Assembly (NCBI RefSeq): GCF_003665095.1
Contig: NZ_RCHV01000002.1
Location: 4,140,501 to 4,204,500, forward strand
Direction: 5' to 3'
DNA length: 64,000 bases
Origin: Streptomyces sp. Z26
GTDB lineage: Bacteria > Actinomycetota > Actinomycetes > Streptomycetales > Streptomycetaceae
Made by a program: the position numbers and the translations under genes
The notes under the pieces: model-generated
Seen by the model: only the letters and a program-made list of their open reading frames with translations
What the model was told of the DNA's origin: nothing
Database searches by the model: none
In this document: piece by piece, positions 17,311 to 25,853 of the stretch
Layout: the number at the start of each line of letters is the position of its first letter
Position numbering within the stretch: position 1 is the stretch's first letter

Positions 17311-20300
17311 GTGGACGACAACGCGGACTACGCGGGACGGTTGCTGGCCGACCGCTACCGCCTGCCGCGGCTTCCCGCCGACGAGTTCGAGCTGGCCGAG
17401 ACCCGCGCGTACGACACCGCCAGCGGCCAGGAGGTCCTGGTGCGGCAGGTGCCGCTGCCGGAGGTCGTCGACGCCGAGGTGCTGGACGGCGGACGCCCGT
17501 CCGGCGGCGTACGTCCCCTGCCGGGGGCGGGGTACGGCCGCGCCACCCGCCGACCCGCCGAGCCCGGCGTGCGGCGCGCGGTGGAGGCGGCGCTCGCGGC
17601 CTCCCGCATCCCCGACCACCCGCGGCTCGACCAGGTCTTCGACGTGTTCGTCGAGGGCGACGGCCTGTGGATCGTCAGCGAACTCGTGCCCGCGCGGCCC
17701 CTGGTGGCCGTCCTCGCGGAGGAGCCGCTGAGCCCGCACCGGGCCGCGGAGATAGCCGCCGACCTGCTCGACGCGCTGCACGCCGTGCACGCGCACGGCT
17801 GGGTCCACCGCAACATCACCGCCCGCTCCGTCCTCGTCTGCGACGACGGCCGCGCGCTGCTCACCGGCATGGCGGTGGGCGCGGCGGAGGAGGCGCTGTG
17901 CGGGTACGACACGCTGCCGGAGCCGGGCGCGGGCGGCGCCCCGGCGGAGCCGGTCGCGTACGGCGGCGGCGACGCGTACGGGGACGAGCACGGGGACGAC
18001 GACGCGTACGCCGAGGACCACGGGGACGGCGAGGTGCGGGCGCACGCCGACCCCGACGCGGACCCCGACCCCGAGCCCGGCGGCGGGACGTACGGCGGCG
18101 GCGACGCGTACGGGGAGCCGTCGGACCGGCGCGGCCAGGCGCGCTACGCCTGGGGCGAGGGCGCGTACGAGCCGCGCGGCTCCGCGCCCGACCCCGGCCC
18201 CCACGACGGGCGGCCCGAGCGGCTGCCGCGCGGACCGCTGCCCGAGGGGTTCTCCGGCGTGTACGCCGGGCCGGAGGCGCCGGGGCTGGACGACCCCACC
18301 GGCGGCCCGGCGCCGTACGGGAACGGGCAACAGCCCCCGTTGAGCGGCACGTTCGCGCCCGGCGGCGACGCGGGCACGGGCGGTCACGCGGCGCCCGCCG
18401 CGGACGACGCCCAACGCGCGGGCATCTTCGGCTTCGAGGGCGCGGACTCCGGCGGCGGCGCCGCCGCGCGCGCCGCGCGCCGGGGCGCGATCGCCGCCTA
18501 CCGCGCCGGGACGCGCGCCGCGTCCGCCCGCGTCGAGGCGGAGGCGCAGGACCGCGCCGCGCGGCAGCGCCCCGCCCTCCCGGAGGGCGGCACGTCCCCG
18601 GACTGGTGGGCCGGTGACGGCAACGGCGCCGAGGGCGCGACGTACGGGGACGGCGGTACGTACGGCAACGGCGGTACGTACGGGGAGCCCGGCGCGTACC
18701 AGGACTCCGGCGCGTACCGGCAGCCCGTCGTCTACGGCCCCGCGGGCCAGCCCTACGGCCCGGCACCCGTCGAGCAGTCCCCGCGCGACGAGCGCGACGG
18801 CACCGACCCGTCGCCGGACGCCGAGCGCTGGACCGGCGAGGGGCCGACGGCGCTGCCGGGCTCCCGGCACGGCACCAGCCGTTCCGTGCCCGTGCCCCGC
18901 TTCCCCCGTGAGCAGCCGACGGAGACGCCGTACGAGCAGCAGGTGTCGTACGAGCAGGAGCCGTACGAGCGGGCGTCGGAGCCGGAGCGGCGCCAGGGCC
19001 CCGTGTACCGGGACCAGATCCCGGCGGGCGGCGCGTACGCCGACGACGGGGCGGAGTCCCGTGCGGAGGCGCCCGGGGCGGACGGGTACGGCGACGCGGC
19101 GTACGACCCCGACCCCGTGCACGACGACGACCGTGACGGTGACGACGACCGCGATGACGACCGGGACGGCGACGGCACGTACGAGCCCGCCCTCCAGGAC
19201 GACCCCGACCGCTACCGCGGCCCCGCCACCTCCCTCGACGCCGAGCGCGCGCGTCAGGCGCGGATGACCATCGTGGGCGCGGTGACCGAGCGGTGGGCGC
19301 CGGAGCAGGCCGGGCCCGTGTACGAGAACTGGCGGCTGGCCCCGCCCGTGGGCCCCGCAGCGGACCTGTGGGCGCTGGGCGTGCTGCTGTTCCGGGCGGT
19401 GCAGGGGCACGCGCCGTACCCGGAGGACGACGTCGTCGAGCTGGTGCAGATGGTGTGCGCCGAGCCGCCCGCGTACGCCGAGGAGTGCGGCGCGCTGCGG
19501 CCGGTCGTCGAGTCGCTGATGCGCCAGGACCCCACGGAGCGCCCGGAGTTCGAGGAGCTGCGCGGCTGGCTGCGTTCGCTGGTGCGGTCCGCGCCGGAGC
19601 CCGAGGTGGGCCTCCGTACGCTGACGGCGCCGCCGTCGCTGGAGCCGGGGCGACCGTCCGACCCGCGGCGGCTGCCGATCAAGCGGCGCCGCGGCGAACT
19701 GGTGCGCAGGCGCCGCTTCTGGCGCCGGTCGACGGCCGCCGCCGCTCCGCCCGCCGCGGCCGGGGCCACCGGGTCCGCCGGGTACGCGGTCGAGGCGCCC
19801 GACGTGGTCGAGGTCCCGCCCGAGCCGAGGGCGCCGAAGGCGCGCGGGAAGGCGAAGGCGCTCAGGAGGTCGAAGGAGGCGAAGCGGGCCGGTCGGCGCT
19901 CCCCGGTCGAGTCCGCCGCGCCCCTGTCGGAGCTGCTGGCAGAGGCACCCGCGCCGTCGTACGACCCGCCCCGCGACGACCCGTACCGGCACGACGCGTA
20001 CGGCGGGGCCGCGTACGGCGACGACCCGTACCGGGACGACCCGCCCCGCGACGAGGCGCGCCCTCGGCGCGCGCCCCGGCCCCGCGCGCCGGGGGGCGCG
20101 GGCGGGCCGCGGCGGCTCGGACGGCTGCTGGTGGGCGGGGTGCTGCTGCTGTTGACGCTGGCGGCGCTGTACGCGTTGTGGTTCATGCCGGACCGGGGTG
20201 GTGACGACGAGGGGCAGCGGCGTGGCGCGGTGGGCGAGCAGGAGCCCGCGCCGACCGGCGCTCCCGAGCAGGACGGCGGGTCGGACGGGGGCTCGGGCGA

Positions 20301-20814
20301 CGGCTCGGACGGGGACGCGCCCGCGGACCGTTCGCCGCAGCATTCCCAGCCCGCCGACCTCGCGAAGGGCTTCGGCCTGCACAAGGACCCGACCGGCTTC
20401 CAGATCGGCCTGCCCGACGGCTGGAGCCGTACGGGCCCGAACGACCGGGGGCAGGTCCGCTTCGACTCCGGCGAGTTCGAGATGGTCGTCGTCAAGGGCC
20501 GGGACTCGACCGGCGAGTACGGCAAGGACCCGCTGGAGTACCAGGCGGACGACGAGCGCGAGTTGGCGCCGTTCCGCGCCTCCGGCTGGTCGTCCGCGAG
20601 CAGCCTGCGCCGTATCGACGTCGGTGACACGGCGATGGCCGAGGGCACGTACACCTGGGAGGACGAGAGCGGGCGCAGCGTCTACGTGCGCAACCGCGCG
20701 ATGATCCTCGGCGGGCGCTACCACCTGGTGCTGGTGTTCGGACCGGAGGACGAGAAGAAGGACGTGGACCGCTACTTCGAGGGCGTCGTCGACACGTACC
20801 GCGTGCTGTCCTGA
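17311..20814 (+). CDS. giant membrane pseudokinase with a 450-residue low-complexity insert
   Basis: A 1167-residue protein with a kinase-like fold split in two. Residues about 15-197 are the N-lobe and early C-lobe, but the Lys strand reads E-V-L-V-R-Q-V-P, the catalytic loop reads H-R-N-I-T-A-R-S (His166, Asn168 in place of Asp), and the DFG position reads T-G-M-A-V-G. About 198-648 is an insert of Gly/Tyr/Asp/Pro-rich repeats such as T-Y-G-D-G-G-T-Y-G-N-G-G. The C-lobe resumes at about 650 with E-R-W-A-P-E-Q and A-D-L-W-A-L-G-V-L-L. One transmembrane helix (about 940-962) precedes an extracellular domain similar to that of the upstream kinase. The GTG start has GGGGGAGG. All three catalytic positions are lost, so a scaffold role is inferred. 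Confidence 0.9.
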   Translation: MDDNADYAGRLLADRYRLPRLPADEFELAETRAYDTASGQEVLVRQVPLPEVVDAEVLDGGRPSGGVRPLPGAGYGRATRRPAEPGVRRAVEAALAASRIPDHPRLDQVFDVFVEGDGLWIVSELVPARPLVAVLAEEPLSPHRAAEIAADLLDALHAVHAHGWVHRNITARSVLVCDDGRALLTGMAVGAAEEALCGYDTLPEPGAGGAPAEPVAYGGGDAYGDEHGDDDAYAEDHGDGEVRAHADPDADPDPEPGGGTYGGGDAYGEPSDRRGQARYAWGEGAYEPRGSAPDPGPHDGRPERLPRGPLPEGFSGVYAGPEAPGLDDPTGGPAPYGNGQQPPLSGTFAPGGDAGTGGHAAPAADDAQRAGIFGFEGADSGGGAAARAARRGAIAAYRAGTRAASARVEAEAQDRAARQRPALPEGGTSPDWWAGDGNGAEGATYGDGGTYGNGGTYGEPGAYQDSGAYRQPVVYGPAGQPYGPAPVEQSPRDERDGTDPSPDAERWTGEGPTALPGSRHGTSRSVPVPRFPREQPTETPYEQQVSYEQEPYERASEPERRQGPVYRDQIPAGGAYADDGAESRAEAPGADGYGDAAYDPDPVHDDDRDGDDDRDDDRDGDGTYEPALQDDPDRYRGPATSLDAERARQARMTIVGAVTERWAPEQAGPVYENWRLAPPVGPAADLWALGVLLFRAVQGHAPYPEDDVVELVQMVCAEPPAYAEECGALRPVVESLMRQDPTERPEFEELRGWLRSLVRSAPEPEVGLRTLTAPPSLEPGRPSDPRRLPIKRRRGELVRRRRFWRRSTAAAAPPAAAGATGSAGYAVEAPDVVEVPPEPRAPKARGKAKALRRSKEAKRAGRRSPVESAAPLSELLAEAPAPSYDPPRDDPYRHDAYGGAAYGDDPYRDDPPRDEARPRRAPRPRAPGGAGGPRRLGRLLVGGVLLLLTLAALYALWFMPDRGGDDEGQRRGAVGEQEPAPTGAPEQDGGSDGGSGDGSDGDAPADRSPQHSQPADLAKGFGLHKDPTGFQIGLPDGWSRTGPNDRGQVRFDSGEFEMVVVKGRDSTGEYGKDPLEYQADDERELAPFRASGWSSASSLRRIDVGDTAMAEGTYTWEDESGRSVYVRNRAMILGGRYHLVLVFGPEDEKKDVDRYFEGVVDTYRVLS

Positions 20815-20866
20815 CGGCCTGCCCGGCGGGCGGACCGCGGTCGGGACGACGAGCGGGAGGCAATCG

Positions 20867-20884
20867 CGCCAGTGATCGCTGGCG
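20867..20884. repeat. inverted repeat upstream of gabD2
   Basis: CGCCAG, TGATCG, CTGGCG: a perfect 6-bp inverted repeat between the pseudokinase gene and gabD2. It could be an operator or a weak terminator. A TTGTAA (20888-20893) and TATACG (20923-20928) further on are possible promoter parts. Confidence 0.4.
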
Positions 20885-20958
20885 TAGTTGTAAACGAGCG
20901 GTGAAGACTGGTTACCGCCGGGTATACGCCCGCGCGCCGCGGTCGTACCCTCGGCCCC

Positions 20959-22647
20959 ATGACGGACTCGCAGGACACCGCACGGCAGGACACCGCCCCG
21001 GCCCCGGCAGGGCAGGACGCCCCGGACGCCCCCGCGTCCGCGCCCGACACCCCCGCCCCGGACTACGGCAACCCCGTCGCGCCCACCCCGGCCGGGGCCC
21101 GTACGGCCGCCGACGTCGTCACGCCCGAGCTGGTCGCCCGCCTCACCGCGCCCGTCGTCGGCACGGGCGGCACCGCCAGCCACGCGCCGTTCACGGGCGA
21201 ACGCCTCGCCGAGCTGCCCGAGTCCACCCCCGAGGACGTCACCACCGCCTTCGCGCGGGCGCGCGCCGCGCAGCAGGCGTGGGCGGACACGCCGGTACGG
21301 CGGCGGGCCGCGGTCCTGCTGCGCTTCCACGACCTGGTGCTGGGGCGGCAGTCCGAGATCCTCGACCTGATCCAGCTGGAGACCGGCAAGGCACGGCTGC
21401 ACGCCTTCGAGGAGGTCCTCGCCGTCGCCGTCGCCGCGCGCCACTACGGCCGCAAGGCGCCCTCGTACCTCGGCGCCAAGCGCCACACCGGCGCCATCCC
21501 CGCCCTCACCAAGGTCACCGAGCTGCGGCAGCCGCGCGGCGTCGTCGGGCAGGTCGCGCCCTGGAACTACCCGTTCGAGCTGTCCGTCGGCGACGCGCTC
21601 CCCGCGCTCGTGGCGGGCAACGCGCTGGTCATGAAGCCGGACACGGAGACCGCGCTCACCGCGCTCCGGGCGCGTGAGCTGCTGGTGGAGGCGGGGCTGC
21701 CGCCGGAGGTGTTCCAGGTCGTGCTGGGTGACGGGCCGGTCGTCGGCACCGCCGTCGTCGAGCACGCCGACTACGTCTCGTTCACCGGCTCGACCCGTAC
21801 GGGCCGCGAGGTCGCCCAGCGCGCGGCGGCCCGGCTGGTGGGCTGCACCCTCGAACTCGGCGGCAAGAACGCCATGATCGTGCTCCCCGACGCCGACCTC
21901 GACAAGGCGGCGCAGGGCGCCGTGCGCGGCGCGTTCTCGTCGGCGGGGCAGCTGTGCGTCTCCATCGAGCGGCTGTACGTGCACGAGTCCGTCGCCGACG
22001 ACTTCCTGGCGCGCTTCGCGGCCCGTACCCGCGCGATGCGCCTCGGCAGCTCCCTCGTCTACGGCGCCGACATGGGGTCGCTCGTGTCGCAGCGGCAGCT
22101 CGACACGGTGGGCCGACACGTTGAGGACGCGGTCGCCAAGGGCGCGAAGGTCGTCGCGGGCGGCCGGGCGCGGCCGGACGTCGGACCGTACTTCTACGAG
22201 CCGACCATCCTCGACGGCGTCGAGTCCCCGATGGCGGTGTGCGGCGAGGAGACCTTCGGGCCCGTCGTCTCCGTCTACCGCTTCACCAGCGAGGACGAGG
22301 CCGTCGCGCTCGCCAACGGCACGCCGTACGGCCTCAACTCCAGCGTCTGGAGCCGTAGCGGCCGCCGCGCCCACCGCGTCGCGGCCCGGCTCCGCTCCGG
22401 CACGGTGAACGTCAACGAGGGCTACGCCTCCGCCTACGGCAGCGTCCAGGCCCCCATGGGCGGCATGGGCGACTCCGGGCTGGGACGGCGGCACGGCTCG
22501 GAGGGCGTCCTCAAGTACACGGAGGCGCAGACGGTCGCGCACCAGCGGGTGCTGCCGATGGCGCCCTCGCTGGGGATGAGCGAGGAGGCGTACGCCGCGT
22601 TCATGGGGCGCTCGTTGCGGCTGATGAAGGCGCTCCGCTTCCGCTGA
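20959..22647 (+). CDS. gabD2: NADP-dependent succinate-semialdehyde dehydrogenase
   Basis: A 562-residue aldehyde dehydrogenase. Residues about 1-45 are a Pro/Ala/Asp-rich extension. The catalytic domain shows P-W-N-Y-P-F-E-L, A-L-V-M-K-P-D-T, F-T-G-S-T-R-T-G in the cofactor fold, the general base in L-E-L-G-G-K-N-A, the nucleophile Cys in S-S-A-G-Q-L-C-V-S-I-E-R, and E-E-T-F-G-P-V-V. This matches the actinobacterial GabD2 branch that oxidises succinate semialdehyde to succinate. A glutamate decarboxylase lies about 9 kb away, which would supply GABA for the same route, but no GABA transaminase is seen in the window. ATG at 20959 is the only reasonable start. The GMC gene follows 45 bp later and may be co-transcribed. 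Confidence 0.93.
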   Translation: MTDSQDTARQDTAPAPAGQDAPDAPASAPDTPAPDYGNPVAPTPAGARTAADVVTPELVARLTAPVVGTGGTASHAPFTGERLAELPESTPEDVTTAFARARAAQQAWADTPVRRRAAVLLRFHDLVLGRQSEILDLIQLETGKARLHAFEEVLAVAVAARHYGRKAPSYLGAKRHTGAIPALTKVTELRQPRGVVGQVAPWNYPFELSVGDALPALVAGNALVMKPDTETALTALRARELLVEAGLPPEVFQVVLGDGPVVGTAVVEHADYVSFTGSTRTGREVAQRAAARLVGCTLELGGKNAMIVLPDADLDKAAQGAVRGAFSSAGQLCVSIERLYVHESVADDFLARFAARTRAMRLGSSLVYGADMGSLVSQRQLDTVGRHVEDAVAKGAKVVAGGRARPDVGPYFYEPTILDGVESPMAVCGEETFGPVVSVYRFTSEDEAVALANGTPYGLNSSVWSRSGRRAHRVAARLRSGTVNVNEGYASAYGSVQAPMGGMGDSGLGRRHGSEGVLKYTEAQTVAHQRVLPMAPSLGMSEEAYAAFMGRSLRLMKALRFR

Positions 22648-22692
22648 CCGCCCCCCCTTTCCCCCTCCCCGCCCCTCCCGTCAGGAGATCCC

Positions 22693-24618
22693 GTGCACCA
22701 GGCGTACGACTACGACGTGCTCGTCATCGGCTCCGGCTTCGGGGGAGCGGTGTCCGCCCTCCGTCTGACGGAGAAGGGCTACTCCGTCGGCGTCCTGGAG
22801 GCCGGGCGCCGCTTCACCCGCGAGACGCTGCCGAAGAACTCGTGGGACCTCCGCAACTACCTCTGGGCCCCCGCCCTCGGGCTCTACGGCATCCAGCGCA
22901 TACACCTGCTCGACAACGTCATGATCCTGGCCGGGGCGGGCGTCGGCGGCGGCTCCCTGAACTACGCCAACACCCTCTACGTACCGCCCGCGGCCTTCTT
23001 CGAGGACCAGCAGTGGGGGCACATCACGGACTGGCAGGACGAGTTGCGGCCGTACTACGACCAGGCGCAGCGCATGCTCGGCGTCCGCCTCAACCCGACG
23101 ATGACCCCCTCCGACGTGCACCTGAAGGCGGCGGCGGAGCGGATGGGCGTCGGCGAGACGTTCCACTTCGCGCCCGTGGGCGTGTTCTTCGGGGACGGCA
23201 GGGACGCGGTGCCGGGCGCGTACGGGGCGTCCGAGGCGTCGTCCGGGAAGGCCGGGTCCGGGGACGCCACCGGCCCCGGCGCCGAGCCGGGCGGCGAGGT
23301 CCCCGACCCCTACTTCGGCGGCGCCGGCCCGTCCCGCCGCGCCTGCTCCGAGTGCGGTGAGTGCATGACCGGCTGCCGGCACGGCGCGAAGAACACCCTC
23401 ACCGAGAACTACCTGCACCTGGCCGAACGGGCCGGGGCCACGATCCTGCCCATGACCACCGTCGTCGACATCCGCGAGGTGGACCAGGAGGCCGACGACG
23501 GCTTCCTCGTCGGCGTCGTCCCCACCCACGACCGGCGCGGCCGCCGCGCGCGGCGCACCAACCTGCGTACGGCGGGCGGCACACCGCGCGGGATGCGTAC
23601 GCTCCGCGCGCGCAGGGTGGTCGTCGCGGCGGGCACGTACGGCACACAGACCCTCCTGCACCGGATGCGCGACAGCGGCGCGCTGCCCGGCCTCTCCGGG
23701 CGGCTCGGGGAACTCACCCGCACCAACTCCGAGTCCCTGGTGGGCGCGCAGACCGTCGACCGCCGCTACCGCAAGAAGTTCGGCCCCGACGCGGAACTGG
23801 ACTTCTCCCGCGGCGTCGCCATCACCTCGTCGATCCACCCGAACGAGAACACCCACATCGAGCCCGTCCGTTACGGCAAGGGCTCCAACGCGATGGGCGC
23901 GCTCACCACCCTCCAGGTCCGGCACGACACCCGCCTCCCGCGCGCGCTGGCACACGCGGCGACCTGCCTGCGGCACCCCGTCCTCTTCCTGCGCTCGCTG
24001 TCGCAGCGCAAGTGGTCGGAGCGCGTGATCATAGGGCTCGTCATGCAGACCCTGGACAACTCCCTCACCACGTACCGCAAGGAGAAGGGACTCGGCAAGG
24101 GCCTCCTCACCTCCCGGCAGGGCCACGGCGCGCCCAACCCGCTGCACATACCCGAGGGGGCGGCGGCGGCCAACCACCTGGCCGACGAGATCAACGGCTT
24201 CGCGGGCGCCAACGTCGGTGAGCTGATGGGCACCCCGCTGACCGCCCACTTCCTCGGTGGCTGCCCCATAGGGGACAGCGCGGAGAACGGCGTCATCGAC
24301 CCGTACCACCGGCTTTACGGGCACCCCGGCATCTCCGTCGTCGACGGTTCCGCCGTCACCGCGAACCTCGGCGTCAACCCGTCGCTCACCATCACCGCGC
24401 AGGCGGAACGCGCCATGTCGCTGTGGCCCAACAAGGGCGAGGAGGACGGGCGTCCGGCGCAGGGCGAGCCGTACGTACGGCTGACGGCGGTGCGGCCGCG
24501 CACCCCGGTGGTGCCGGAGGAGGCGTTCGGCGCGCTGCGGCTGCCGTTCCTGCCCGTGCCGACCGTGCCGCCGAAGGCGGACGGGGCGGAGACGGCGACC
24601 GGGGCCGACGGGCGGTAG
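22693..24618 (+). CDS. GMC-family FAD oxidoreductase (cholesterol oxidase-like) with four-Cys motif
   Basis: A 641-residue flavoprotein. The N-terminus has D-V-L-V-I-G-S-G-F-G-G-A-V-S-A-L for FAD, followed by G-A-G-V-G-G-G-S-L-N-Y-A. The C-terminus has G-C-P-I-G, then V-V-D-G-S-A-V-T-A-N-L-G-V-N-P-S-L-T-I, the GMC His/Asn region. Around residues 218-228 there is C-S-E-C-G-E-C-M-T-G-C, a C-x2-C-x2-C-x3-C spacing, followed by R-H-G-A-K-N-T-L. A Gly/Ser-rich insert of about 40 residues lies just before it. The family contains sterol and other alcohol oxidases; the substrate here is unknown. GTG at 22693 has CAGGAG upstream. It follows gabD2 closely. Confidence 0.9.
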   Translation: MHQAYDYDVLVIGSGFGGAVSALRLTEKGYSVGVLEAGRRFTRETLPKNSWDLRNYLWAPALGLYGIQRIHLLDNVMILAGAGVGGGSLNYANTLYVPPAAFFEDQQWGHITDWQDELRPYYDQAQRMLGVRLNPTMTPSDVHLKAAAERMGVGETFHFAPVGVFFGDGRDAVPGAYGASEASSGKAGSGDATGPGAEPGGEVPDPYFGGAGPSRRACSECGECMTGCRHGAKNTLTENYLHLAERAGATILPMTTVVDIREVDQEADDGFLVGVVPTHDRRGRRARRTNLRTAGGTPRGMRTLRARRVVVAAGTYGTQTLLHRMRDSGALPGLSGRLGELTRTNSESLVGAQTVDRRYRKKFGPDAELDFSRGVAITSSIHPNENTHIEPVRYGKGSNAMGALTTLQVRHDTRLPRALAHAATCLRHPVLFLRSLSQRKWSERVIIGLVMQTLDNSLTTYRKEKGLGKGLLTSRQGHGAPNPLHIPEGAAAANHLADEINGFAGANVGELMGTPLTAHFLGGCPIGDSAENGVIDPYHRLYGHPGISVVDGSAVTANLGVNPSLTITAQAERAMSLWPNKGEEDGRPAQGEPYVRLTAVRPRTPVVPEEAFGALRLPFLPVPTVPPKADGAETATGADGR

Positions 24619-24639
24619 CCGCGCCGTACGCCGCGAGGC

Positions 24640-24658
24640 CCCGGGCCGCGCGCCCGGG
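24640..24658 (+). terminator. putative terminator after the GMC oxidoreductase gene
   Basis: CCCGGGC, CGCGC, GCCCGGG: a 7-bp perfect stem 22 bp after the stop codon, without a T tract. Confidence 0.45.
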
Positions 24659-25369
24659 TGGGTGGCGGCAGCCGCGGGGCCTGCGGTCGGCACCGGCGCC
24701 AGGGCAGCGGCGACGCCGACGGGAGCGGCACCGGGGCGGTGCCGCCGTCCGCTGGCGGGCAGGACGGCGAGCGCACCCGCGCCACCCCGTCGGCCCGCCA
24801 ACCCGCCTGTGCGCGACGGGACTTGCGTACTCCGCATCGTCCTCGCCGCGCGTCCGCAACGCAACCGTATCGGGCGAATTGCGGGTGATCCGTACGGGTG
24901 GCGCGCGGGCCGCCGCCGTACGCTGCGCGGTCTCCCGCCGTAGGGTGCGGACTCCCGGCGTACCGTGCGCGGGCGGTGCTCTCCGCGGAGCGGCCGGTCC
25001 GAGGCGTCCCCGGGACCGGCCGCTGGGCCCCTGCCATGGCAGAGGGTCGTGACCGGGCGGCTGTCCCCTGCCGTCCGGCCACCGCACCGGAGCGAGGTCC
25101 CACGACGCGGTCGCTCCCGTTCCGAGGAGACGCGTCTCATCACTCCAGCGATGCCGCCCCAGAGCCGCCGGGCGCCCAGTCGGGCTCGGGGACACTCCGT
25201 CCAACGAGGAGTGCCGGGCCCGGTCACGCGCCGTACGGGTGACCGGCCGTTCCGCGCGCGTACGCACACGGGCGCGGCCCGTACGCCCTCGGGGTCGGGG
25301 GCCGCCGACCCGGCGTACCGGCACGCCACTTGGGCGCCCTCCCGGCCCGGTGCCCGCGCGGGCGCGCGG
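24659..25369. other. about 710 bp without a supported gene
   Basis: Open frames exist on both strands, but none has family resemblance, a ribosome site and sensible composition together. The stretch contains three imperfect copies of an octamer C-C-G-C/G-C-G-T-A at 24913, 24935 and 24955, and a perfect 12-bp palindrome GAGACGCGTCTC at 25127-25138. The more AT-rich part around 24850-24900 could be a promoter for an unseen RNA. I assign nothing here. Confidence 0.6.
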
Positions 25370-25735
25370 TCACGCCCGGCCGCGGCTCAACTCCAGCAGG
25401 GTCATCGCCAGCGCGGTGCCGGGGCGGCCCAACTCGTCGCGGTAGTGGGCGAGGATCTCCATCTCGCGCGACAGGCTCACCCGGCGACCGCCGGAGCCGA
25501 GGCGCGCCTGCTGGACGCGTGCGGAGACGGCCATCCGTTCCCGGACGAGCGCGATGATGCGCGCGTCGAGGGCGTCGATCCGTTCCCGCGCGCCGCTGAT
25601 CTCGGCGGCGGCGCCGTCCCGCGCGCCGGTGTCGGCGGCGGACGCGGTACGGGTGGTGCCGGTGGTCTCGGCGGTTTCTGCGGTACGGGTGGTGCCCGCG
25701 GTCTCAGCGGTACGTGCGGTGTCGAGGGTGCTCAT
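25370..25735 (-). CDS. chorismate mutase (AroQ type)
   Basis: A 121-residue cytoplasmic enzyme converting chorismate to prephenate, the branch to Phe and Tyr. The C-terminal 75 residues form the AroQ helical domain: I-D-A-L-D-A-R-I-I-A-L-V-R-E-R in helix 1, then A-R-L-G-S-G-G-R-R-V-S-L-S-R-E near the middle and a third helix ending E-L-S-R-G-R. The first 45 residues are a Thr/Ala/Glu-rich repeat (T-A-R-T-A-E-T-A-G-T-T-R) of no obvious function. ATG at 25735 is the nearest start that gives this architecture. Upstream lie a hairpin and a short reading frame rich in aromatic codons, indicating transcription attenuation. guaA is divergent. Confidence 0.92.
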   Translation of the reverse strand: MSTLDTARTAETAGTTRTAETAETTGTTRTASAADTGARDGAAAEISGARERIDALDARIIALVRERMAVSARVQQARLGSGGRRVSLSREMEILAHYRDELGRPGTALAMTLLELSRGRA

Positions 25736-25800
25736 GTCCGTGCTCCGGGTCTCACGGCGGACCCCTGCCGTTCCGGCCCGGGAAGGAGAGCGCACGCAGC

Positions 25801-25830
25801 GCGCCCCGGGCCTCAACCGGCCCGGGGCGC
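25801..25830 (-). terminator. attenuator hairpin upstream of chorismate mutase
   Basis: A perfect 12-bp stem (25801-25812 with 25819-25830) closing a 6-base loop. On the minus-strand transcript it falls between the aromatic leader peptide (stop at 25854) and the chorismate mutase start (25735). The 5' arm plus loop contains CGGGCCGGT, complementary over nine bases to ACCGGCCCG at codons 13-15 of the leader, so terminator and antiterminator would exclude one another. Confidence 0.75.
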
Positions 25831-25853
25831 CTGGGAAGTCGCTTGTCAGTGGC

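Noticed and set aside
17182..22542. A minus-strand open frame of 1,786 codons opposite the pseudokinase and aldehyde dehydrogenase genes
   Set aside because: It is the antisense of two well-supported genes, has no family features, and long antisense frames are expected at this GC content.
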